Shown here in pieces: positions 9,251 through 15,615 of a DNA stretch of 64,000 nucleotides; position 1 is the stretch's first letter; each line of letters starts with the position of its first letter. The position numbers were made by a program, and so were the translations under genes. The stretch is from Azospirillum thermophilum. Its GTDB lineage: Bacteria; Pseudomonadota; Alphaproteobacteria; Azospirillales; Azospirillaceae. The notes under the pieces are model-generated. The model was not told the origin of the DNA. It did not search any database and worked only from the letters and a program-made list of their open reading frames with translations. The stretch is taken from the NCBI RefSeq assembly GCF_003130795.1, contig NZ_CP029356.1, positions 261,001 to 325,000 of the forward strand. The letters are read 5' to 3'.

Positions 9251-9269
9251 CGAAAGAGCAGAGCCCCGA

Positions 9270-9530
9270 TCAGAGGCCCGGATGGCCGGCGACGAACCCC
9301 CTCAACACGTCCTGAAGCTCCGCCACATGGGCGAGCCGGCCGTGCGCCCGCGCCACGGCGATGTCCTCGCGGATCATGCCAGCGATCCGCCGGGCGGCGT
9401 CCGGGGCATGGACGAGGCAGCAGCCGATCTCGACCGCCACCATCTCCGGCACATGCTCGTGCTCGGCGATGGCGTCGATCTCCGCCTCGGTCAGGTCGCT
9501 CAGCGCGATGCAGTCTGTAATGGTGATCAT
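9270..9530 (-). CDS. Conserved small hypothetical protein
   Basis: An 86-residue helical protein. It contains LTEAEIDAIAEHEHVPEM, CCLVHAPDAARRIAGMIRED and a C-terminal amphipathic helix. Small proteins of this kind occur in Azospirillum-like genomes, but I cannot name the family or the function. The start at 9530 has GGGAGGAG a few bases upstream. It is encoded just downstream of the universal stress protein, on the same strand, with about 110 bp between them. Confidence 0.7.
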   Translation of the reverse strand: MITITDCIALSDLTEAEIDAIAEHEHVPEMVAVEIGCCLVHAPDAARRIAGMIREDIAVARAHGRLAHVAELQDVLRGFVAGHPGL

Positions 9531-9640
9531 GGCACGCTCCTCCCTCGCGGGCCGGGATCCTCGCGGGTCGAACCCCTGCGGGTGACCATCGACCGGCGTG
9601 GAGGGCGTGCCTGTTGGACGGCGAAGCGCCGCGCGTCTGG

Positions 9641-10507
9641 TCAGTGGGCCATCAGCACCGGGAGCCCGGCGTGATTGAGCACATAGCGGGTAACGCCACC
9701 CAGGATCATTTCCCGCATTCTGCTGTGGCCGTAGCCCCCCATGACGAGGAGGTCGGCGCCCAGTTCCGCGGCTTTCTCGGTAACCGCTTGTCCGACGGGT
9801 TCCGATCCGGGTTTGACAATAGTTAACTCAGGGTTAATGCCTTGCCAAGCCAGATAGTCCGCAATGCGACGTCCCGCCGCAGCCTGGGTGACCGAGGTCT
9901 CGGCCGTCAGCACCAGCACCCGGTCGGCGCTGCGGATGAAGGGCAGGGCGCCGCTGACCGCGCGGGCGGCCTCGATCGTGCCGTTCCAGGCGAGCGCCAC
10001 GGTGCGGCCGATCTCCGCCGGCACCACCTTGGGCACCAGCATCAGCGGCCGGCCGCCGGTCATCAGCGCCGTTTCCATGGTCGCATAGCCCTGGGCGTCC
10101 TGGTCCGGGTCGGTGTGGGCGAAGACCAGCAGGTCGGCGAGCCGGGCTTCGGCCGGCACCACCTCGTCGGTGCGGCCGACGATCTCGCGCCAGCGGGCCG
10201 ACGGCTCCTCCACCGTGGTGGGGGCGTCGCGCAGCTCGATCCCCGCGGCCTGGACCGCCGCGTCGAAATGGCGGCGGGCGGCCAGCAGATGGGTGTTCGC
10301 CTCGGTCTCCGCCGCGCGCATGATCTCGTCCACCATGGCGCCGGACATGCCTTCGCCCAGCATGGGGACGGCGTCGCGCGGGTCCAGCCTCACGAAGAGG
10401 GCCTCGACATGGGCGTCGAAATCGCGCGCCACCGACAGGGCGGCGTTCAGGGCGACCGGATCGTTGTCGGTACCGCCGAGCGGCACGAGGATTGTCTTCA
10501 GGGACAT
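9641..10507 (-). CDS. Universal stress protein, two tandem UspA domains
   Basis: A 288-residue protein made of two UspA-type alpha/beta domains. The first begins MSLKTILVPLGGTDND; the second ends with GADLLVMGGYGHSRMRE and GGVTRYVLNHAGLPVLM, which fits the ATP-binding pattern G-2x-G-9x-G of the UspA family. Such proteins help survival under stress and can bind ATP. The start at 10507 follows a strong GGAGGAAG Shine-Dalgarno. A short stretch (codons read from 9840 down to 9800) uses AT-rich codons unlike the rest of the gene and contains a CtrA-like box. Confidence 0.88.
   Translation of the reverse strand: MSLKTILVPLGGTDNDPVALNAALSVARDFDAHVEALFVRLDPRDAVPMLGEGMSGAMVDEIMRAAETEANTHLLAARRHFDAAVQAAGIELRDAPTTVEEPSARWREIVGRTDEVVPAEARLADLLVFAHTDPDQDAQGYATMETALMTGGRPLMLVPKVVPAEIGRTVALAWNGTIEAARAVSGALPFIRSADRVLVLTAETSVTQAAAGRRIADYLAWQGINPELTIVKPGSEPVGQAVTEKAAELGADLLVMGGYGHSRMREMILGGVTRYVLNHAGLPVLMAH
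9823..9837. promoter_or_regulatory. CtrA-like box inside the universal stress protein gene
   Basis: TTAACTCAGGGTTAA fits TTAA-N7-TTAA exactly. It sits in coding sequence, in a patch where normally rare codons (ATT, TTA, ACT, ATT, AAA) cluster. A match inside a gene is weaker evidence than one in a promoter, but AT-rich 8-base matches are uncommon at this GC content. Confidence 0.3.
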
Positions 10508-10656
10508 GACTTCCTCCCGGGCCGGCCCGACCGGCCCTTCAGGACGGTGGATGGCAAAAGCGGCGGCTGGCCGGACCATCGTTTCAGTACCGCCGGAGAC
10601 GACGCGGTGCTGGCATCATGCCAGGGCGCCTTCCGGCTCGCTCCTGCCAAGCGGAA

Positions 10657-12207
10657 TTAGGCCAGTCTTTTCCGGGCCTCGGCAAGGACATCCGCGGCAA
10701 CCCTGCCAGCACCGATACGCATCCAGCAGATTTGACCCAGGTCATAGGCTTCCTGCCGCTCTGCAACCTCTGCGGTTGCGTCGGATGCATCCTTGCGGCG
10801 ATTTGACACACGGTCGATCCGCAAGTCCAGCGGCGCCTCCAGCCAGATGCCGTCGAATCGGACGGCGGCCCGGCGGGCGACCGACTCGAACAGGTCGCGC
10901 TCGTCCGGCCGGGCGCAGACCGCGTCGACCACCGCCGCGTGGCCGGCCGCCAGCACCTGCCCCGCCCGCTCCGCCAGCAGGGCGTAGACCCGCTCCGTCA
11001 CGCCCGGCGCATAGCCCCCGGCCGGCAGCCGCTCCGTCTCCGCCACGCCGAACAGCGCCTTGCGCACCGAATCGGAGCGCAGCACCACCGCCCCCGGGGC
11101 CGGCCCCAGCGACGGGGCGAGCCCGCGCGCCAGCACCGACTTGCCGGTGCCCGACAGCCCGCCGACCGCCACCAGCCGGGCGGCCGCCGGTTCCAGCGCC
11201 GCCGCGGCGCGACCCAGATAGGCGACCGCCTCGGCCGCCGCCCCGGCATCACCGGGCTTCAGCGCGGCGACGGTCCCCGCAATCTTGGCGCGCACCGCGG
11301 CGCGGACCGAGAGGAACAGCGGCAGCGCCGCCAGCCCGGCGAGGTCTCCGGTCACCTCCAGATAGCGGTTGAGCACCGCGTTCCCCAGCGGCCGCAGCCC
11401 GCGATGCTCCAGATCCATCAGCAGGAAGGCGAGGTCGTAGAGGACGTCGACGACCGCGAAGGCGGGGTCGAACTCGATGGCGTCGAACAGGGTCGGCCGG
11501 CCGTCCAGCAGGACGATGTTGCGCAGATGCAGGTCGCCGTGGCAGTGGCGGACGAAGCCGGAGCGCCGCCGCTCCTCCAGCAGCGGGTCGAGCCGCGCCA
11601 GCGCCTGCATCGACAGGACGGCGAGCCGCTCCACCCGGGCGGGCGGGAAGAGCGACGGGCTGGCCCGCAGTTCCTCCAGGTTCTCCTCCACCACCGGCCG
11701 CAGGGACGGGCCGTCGGGCCGGCGCTCCGCCACCGCATGGAAGGCGGCGACGGCGTCGGCCAGACCGCGCATCAGGTCGGACGTCAGGCCGCCGGCCGTT
11801 GCCATGCGGTCGAACAGCGCCCCGTCCGGGAAGCGGCGCATCACCACCACCCAGTCCAGCACCTCCCCCGCCCCGCCGAGCGCCAGCGTCCCGTCGCTGC
11901 GGCGCACCACCGGCTCCACCCCCTGGTAGAGCTCCGGGGCGGTCCGCCGGTTGAGGGTCAGCTCCGCCTCGCAGGCGGCGCGCCGCCGGTCGGATGTCGA
12001 GAAGTCGAGATAGGGGTAGCGCACCGCCCGCTTCAGCTTCACCGCGCGGTCGCCGGCCAGGAAGACCATGGCCGCATGGGTGTCGATCCGCTGCACCGCG
12101 GCACCACCATGGGTGCGCGGGTCGGCGAGGAAGGCGACGACGTCCCGCTGGTCCCGATCCTCGGGACCCGGGACCGGCCGCGCCGATTCGGGCGGGTCGT
12201 GCTGCAT
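10657..12207 (-). CDS. Bifunctional aminoglycoside phosphotransferase-like / ATP-binding (AAA_33) protein
   Basis: A 516-residue protein. Residues about 20-330 form an APH/kinase-like domain with the catalytic loop HCHGDLHLRNIV and FDAIEFDP (metal-binding Asp). Residues about 340-516 form a P-loop kinase domain with GGLSGTGKSVLARGL. This two-domain family is common in proteobacteria, often near universal stress protein genes as here; its substrate is unknown and resistance to aminoglycosides should not be assumed. ATG 12207 is chosen because upstream codons look non-coding. No clear Shine-Dalgarno is visible. Confidence 0.85.
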   Translation of the reverse strand: MQHDPPESARPVPGPEDRDQRDVVAFLADPRTHGGAAVQRIDTHAAMVFLAGDRAVKLKRAVRYPYLDFSTSDRRRAACEAELTLNRRTAPELYQGVEPVVRRSDGTLALGGAGEVLDWVVVMRRFPDGALFDRMATAGGLTSDLMRGLADAVAAFHAVAERRPDGPSLRPVVEENLEELRASPSLFPPARVERLAVLSMQALARLDPLLEERRRSGFVRHCHGDLHLRNIVLLDGRPTLFDAIEFDPAFAVVDVLYDLAFLLMDLEHRGLRPLGNAVLNRYLEVTGDLAGLAALPLFLSVRAAVRAKIAGTVAALKPGDAGAAAEAVAYLGRAAAALEPAAARLVAVGGLSGTGKSVLARGLAPSLGPAPGAVVLRSDSVRKALFGVAETERLPAGGYAPGVTERVYALLAERAGQVLAAGHAAVVDAVCARPDERDLFESVARRAAVRFDGIWLEAPLDLRIDRVSNRRKDASDATAEVAERQEAYDLGQICWMRIGAGRVAADVLAEARKRLA

Positions 12208-12645
12208 GGCAGCAGGATACCACGAACCGGGCCCTGTCGTGCGGATTGTGCAGCGCGTTTCCGGCGCACAATGGGGGGAGGACCGGGATCCTCCTTCCGC
12301 ATCAGCGGCTTGCCATCGACCGTTCGCAGGCGGCCGTTGTGCATCGACGGCTGCGCGCCCGGCCGCCATGGATGGAGTCCGGCCGTCGACCGCGGCAGGA
12401 TACGGGAGAGCCGGGGACCGCGGCAAGACGAGCCGGCAACACGGCTGCCACACCACCCCGCGAAGCACCCGCAATACCTGTGTCAAATGCATCCGGCGCC
12501 GCCTTTCCGGTTGACGCGGCGCAGCAGGAGTCCGACATCAAAGGGGTAGTGCCGATACACCCCTCGCAGGGGTGCGAGCCGCATTATTATCAAGGGGGCA
12601 CGGCCACCCGTCGGGCCGGTTCGCTTGTCTCGGAGGCTGCTCGCC
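12208..12645. other. Intergenic region between divergent genes
   Basis: This 438-bp gap separates divergent genes and must carry two promoters. No convincing gene is visible. A perfect 7-bp hairpin (CACCCCT-CGC-AGGGGTG, 12558-12574) lies about 70 bp before the outer-membrane protein gene, followed by an AT-rich ATTATTATCAAG stretch. The hairpin may be an operator or a leader structure. Confidence 0.4.
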
Positions 12646-13218
12646 GTGAGCCGACTGCCCGTCGCCAACGCCCTGACCTGCCTGGCCTTCGCAGCCGCGG
12701 CCCTGCTGTCGGCGACCGGACCGGCATCGGCGCAGGACAGCGGCGACCGGATCGGCTCCTGGAAGGTCGGCGGGCTCGCCTATGCCGTGGGGACCCAGAG
12801 CGAGACCAGGGTGTCGGACCTGCTGCAGGACAAGGTGCGCATCGGCGCCTCGCTGATCCCGCAGCTCGAATCCGTCGCCACCGTCCGGCCCTTCCTGTCC
12901 GCCGCCCCGTCCACCCCGGACATGGCGGGGGCCTCGGGCCTCGGCAACGTGCGCGCCGGCATCCTGATCGACGTGCCGCTCGGTTCCTTCGTCTTCACGC
13001 CCAGCTTCGGGGCCGGCTCTCTCGCCCGCTCCCCCCGCGAGAGCGGACCGACCACCGAGTTCCGCTCGCAGCTCGAACTGGGATATGAGTTCGACAACAA
13101 GTCGCGCTTCAGCCTGGGCTACAGCCGCATCGCCACCGACGGCAACCCGACGGACGGCACCGTGCCGGTCAACAATGTCTTCGGGCTCTATTACCGCCTG
13201 CCCTTCGGCGGTCAATGA
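12646..13218 (+). CDS. Outer-membrane beta-barrel protein, PagL-like (catalytic His/Ser not seen)
   Basis: A 190-residue exported protein. The signal peptide ends ATGPASA-QD near residue 30, and the mature part alternates like a beta-barrel, ending in Phe-rich VFGLYYRLPFGGQ. The second half (TEFRSQLELGYEFDNKSRFSLGYS) resembles the lipid A 3-O-deacylase PagL family, which normally shows a HxSNA motif after this point. Here the segment reads YSRIATDGNP, so deacylase activity is doubtful. GTG 12646 is chosen because GGAGG lies about 10 nt upstream; TTG 12625 is an alternative. The family link is tentative. Confidence 0.6.
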   Translation: MSRLPVANALTCLAFAAAALLSATGPASAQDSGDRIGSWKVGGLAYAVGTQSETRVSDLLQDKVRIGASLIPQLESVATVRPFLSAAPSTPDMAGASGLGNVRAGILIDVPLGSFVFTPSFGAGSLARSPRESGPTTEFRSQLELGYEFDNKSRFSLGYSRIATDGNPTDGTVPVNNVFGLYYRLPFGGQ

Positions 13219-13279
13219 AACCCATCATCCGGAAGTGAATCGTCGGCACGGTGACCTGCGGCAATTGGGGCGAATCCTC

Positions 13280-13294
13280 TTAACCGCATCTTAA
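13280..13294. promoter_or_regulatory. CtrA box upstream of FlaF-like gene
   Basis: TTAACCGCATCTTAA is an exact match to TTAA-N7-TTAA, the binding site of the alphaproteobacterial response regulator CtrA. It lies 52 bp before the start of a FlaF-like gene, in a locally AT-richer promoter. CtrA commonly drives flagellar and chemotaxis genes in this class, so the placement is functionally coherent. Confidence 0.6.
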
Positions 13295-13346
13295 TCATGC
13301 ACAGGTCAAGTGGACCCCGTAGAAAAACGCTCCTGGGGAACACACC

Positions 13347-13886
13347 ATGGCCACCAAGCGCAAGTCCGCCGCCACCGCCGCTCCGGCTGCCGCCCCGGTT
13401 GCGGAGGTCGCCGCCCCCGACACCAGCGTCGGCGCGGAAGTCATCCTCCGCACCAACTTCGCTCAGGTCGAGCAGGACTCCGTCGCCCTGCTGCACGCCG
13501 CCAGCCTGCTGATCGAGGCGGACACGCCGGAGAAGGTCAGCTTCGCGCTCGACCACAACCTGAAGCTCTGGGTCGCGATCAAGACCGTGCTGGTCAACGA
13601 CGAGTGCCCGCTGGAGCCGGAGGTGAAGGCCAACCTGCGCAATCTGGCGCAGTATGTCTCCACCACCACGATGGAGGCGACCCAGGGCACCATCGAGGCG
13701 CGGCGGCTGGTGTCGCTGGCCCGCATCAACATGAACATCTCCGAGGGCCTGCTGCGCGGCGGCCAGAACAAGCTGATCGCCGAGCGCGCCTACGAGATCT
13801 GGGAGCAGGAGGGCCGCCCCGAGGGCCGCGACCAGGAGCACTGGCTGCGCGCCGAGGCGGAGATCAGCGGCAAGCTGCAGGACTGA
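13347..13886 (+). CDS. FlaF-like flagellin regulator fused to a DUF2934 domain
   Basis: A 179-residue protein. Residues about 38-140 match the FlaF pattern: ALLHAASLL, a 'xxxAxxxNxxLWxxxxTxL' helix (SFALDHNLKLWVAIKTVL), a PLxPEVxxNLxNLAQYV helix, and a LxxINMNISEGLL end. FlaF promotes flagellin synthesis in alphaproteobacteria, opposite to FlbT. The C-terminus (IAERAYEIWEQEGRPEGRDQ) is a DUF2934 domain, which is not part of typical FlaF (about 120 aa). An Ala/Pro-rich leader of about 30 residues precedes the domain. No other flagellar gene is nearby, but a perfect CtrA box lies upstream. Confidence 0.75.
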   Translation: MATKRKSAATAAPAAAPVAEVAAPDTSVGAEVILRTNFAQVEQDSVALLHAASLLIEADTPEKVSFALDHNLKLWVAIKTVLVNDECPLEPEVKANLRNLAQYVSTTTMEATQGTIEARRLVSLARINMNISEGLLRGGQNKLIAERAYEIWEQEGRPEGRDQEHWLRAEAEISGKLQD

Positions 13887-13930
13887 CCGCCCGGCCGCCT
13901 CAGCAGGGCCGCCATACCGCCGGGACATGA

Positions 13931-13971
13931 CCGCCCGCGTTGCGACATCGTGACGCGGGCGGCGCCGTTTT
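13931..13971 (+). terminator. Rho-independent terminator after the FlaF-like gene
   Basis: A perfect 10-bp stem, CCGCCCGCGT (13931-13940) and ACGCGGGCGG (13953-13962), with a 12-nt loop, is followed by CGCCG and TTTT. It lies 45 bp past the stop codon. It also argues against translation starts of the next gene at or before 13970. Confidence 0.65.
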
Positions 13972-13978
13972 GCTACGG

Positions 13979-14923
13979 TTGCGCAGTGAGACCTGCCTCC
14001 CATCCCCCGTCCAGCCGTACGTACGGACCGACAACACGCCGCTCGGCATCGGCATGATGCTGGGATCGGTGCTGCTGTTCTCGCTGATGAACGTGCTGGT
14101 GAAGCTGCTGACGGAGACCTTCCCGGTCGTCGAGGTCGCCTTCTTCCGCAGCCTGTTCGCGTTGATCCCGGTCGGAGCGATGATCGCCGCGCAGGGCGGC
14201 TGGGTGGCCAACCTGCGCACCGCCCGCCCCTTCGCCCATCTGTGGCGCGGCATGATCGGCATCGCGTCGATGTCGGCGATGTTCTGGTCCTTCCACCTGC
14301 TGCCGCTGGGCGACGCGGTGGCGCTGACCTTCGCCGCGCCGCTGTTCCTCACCGCGCTGTCGGTCCCGCTGCTCGGCGAGCGGGTCGGCATCCACCGGTG
14401 GAGCGCGGTGCTGGTCGGCTTCCTCGGCGTGCTGATCATGGTGAGGCCCTCGGGCGACGTGCTGCAGTTCGGCTCGCTGGTCGCGCTGGCCGCCGCCGCC
14501 GGTCAGGCGGCCGCCATGATCACCGTCCGGCAGTTGAGCAGGACGGAGCCGGCCAACACCATCGTCTTCTACTTCACCACCGCCACCACGGTGATGCTGG
14601 GCCTCGCCCTGCCCTTCGCCTGGAGCACCCCCACCGCCCACGAATGGCTGCTGCTGCTCGCCACCGGCCTGCTGGGCGGCGGCGGCCAGCTTCTGGTGAC
14701 GCGGGCCTATTCGCTGGCGCCGGCCGCGGTGGTGGCGCCGCTGAACTATCTGTCGCTGCTGTGGGCCGTGCTGTTCGGCTGGCTGCTGTGGGGCGACGTG
14801 CCGGCCAGCAACATGGCCGCCGGCGCCGTGGTGGTGGCCGCGAGCGGCCTCTACATCCTGCACCGCGAGACCCGGCGCCGCGCCGTTCCGTCCAAGCCGG
14901 TGCCGGCCGGCTCGGACGATTAG
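13979..14923 (+). CDS. DMT superfamily (EamA) transporter
   Basis: An integral membrane protein of about 300 residues with ten predicted membrane segments in two EamA halves (GMMLGSVLLFSLMNVLVKLL first, LGVLIMVRPSG at the middle, GLYILHRE at the end). It would export or import a small metabolite; the substrate cannot be read from the sequence. The start is uncertain: the frame opens at TTG 13940, but that codon lies in the terminator hairpin of the previous gene. TTG 13979 or ATG 14054 is more likely. The C-terminus is short and basic. Confidence 0.85.
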   Translation: MRSETCLPSPVQPYVRTDNTPLGIGMMLGSVLLFSLMNVLVKLLTETFPVVEVAFFRSLFALIPVGAMIAAQGGWVANLRTARPFAHLWRGMIGIASMSAMFWSFHLLPLGDAVALTFAAPLFLTALSVPLLGERVGIHRWSAVLVGFLGVLIMVRPSGDVLQFGSLVALAAAAGQAAAMITVRQLSRTEPANTIVFYFTTATTVMLGLALPFAWSTPTAHEWLLLLATGLLGGGGQLLVTRAYSLAPAAVVAPLNYLSLLWAVLFGWLLWGDVPASNMAAGAVVVAASGLYILHRETRRRAVPSKPVPAGSDD

Positions 14924-14956
14924 CACGATCGGGGACACACGGGCCGGGAACTGGTG

Positions 14957-15307
14957 CTACGCCTTCTTCACGAACTCCGACTTCAGGTTCATGGCGCCGA
15001 TGCCGTCGATCTTGCAGGCGATGTTGTGGCCGTCGGCCCCGTCGGTCAGGCGGATGTTCTTGACCTTGGTGCCGCCTTTCACGACCAGGGACGAGCCCTT
15101 GACCTTCAGATCCTTGATGACGGTCACGCTGTCGCCGTCGCTCAGCGGATTGCCGTTGGCGTCCCGCACGCCCTCCGCGGCCTCGGCGGCCGGCTCGCCG
15201 GCGGCCTGCGGGTTCCACTCATGGGCGCACTCCGGACAGACCCACAGGCTGCCGTCCTGGTAGACATGTTCGGAATTGCACTGCGGGCACGTCAGGTCGC
15301 TGTCCAT
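14957..15307 (-). CDS. PhnA/YjdM-type zinc ribbon protein
   Basis: A 116-residue protein with an N-terminal zinc ribbon ([21 protein letters not shown], cysteines at about 8, 11, 26 and 29) and a C-terminal SH3-like PhnA domain ([17 protein letters not shown]...GTKVKNIRL). The family was named from the E. coli phn region, but its members are not C-P lyase components, so no phosphonate role should be assumed. The start at 15307 gives [10 protein letters not shown]. It converges with the transporter, 33 bp apart. Confidence 0.9.
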   Translation of the reverse strand: MDSDLTCPQCNSEHVYQDGSLWVCPECAHEWNPQAAGEPAAEAAEGVRDANGNPLSDGDSVTVIKDLKVKGSSLVVKGGTKVKNIRLTDGADGHNIACKIDGIGAMNLKSEFVKKA

Positions 15308-15513
15308 TCTGGTCCTCGTCGTTCGGGGGCGGCATCCTAGTGCAGGCGGCGGGCCGGGGAAACAGCCGCGGCGAGGGCGGAGCCGCCTTATTTCGGCCAT
15401 CGGGCGATGCTGGAGTCGGACGCGCTATCCCTATCCGCGGAGTCGGACTTTCTTACGGGTAGATGGTGGGCAAACCCGGGCGGAACGGCCAATATCCTGG
15501 GAGGGCCGCCGCA

Positions 15514-15615
15514 ATGGACGAAATGGCTGCGGACGAAATGGCTGCGGACGAAATGGCTGCGGACGAAATGACTGTGGGCGGGACGGCTGCGGGCAGGATG
15601 GGAGTGGCGAGATGA
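15514..15615 (+). CDS. Tandem-repeat leader ORF coupled to the TIGR02302 gene
   Basis: An open frame of 33 codons whose peptide starts MDEMAADEMAADEMAADEM, that is, repeats of DEMAA. Its TGA stop overlaps the ATG of the next gene as ATGA (15612-15615). The repeats come from a 15-bp unit. The overlap would allow translational coupling, so the ORF might act as a leader peptide. It may equally be a chance frame created by the repeat; no clear Shine-Dalgarno precedes it. It is not a known family. Confidence 0.35.
   Translation: MDEMAADEMAADEMAADEMTVGGTAAGRMGVAR
15516..15605. repeat. 15-bp tandem repeat (GGACGAAATGGCTGC), six units
   Basis: Three perfect copies (15516-15560) are followed by three decaying copies (15561-15605) in the same 15-bp register. 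The array sits directly before a gene start. Because the unit is a multiple of three, changes in copy number would keep the leader frame open. Confidence 0.85.

Noticed and set aside
15516..15605. Tandem array considered as a CRISPR or VNTR-type element
   Set aside because: Units are contiguous with no spacers and there are no cas genes; it is a simple 15-bp tandem repeat.
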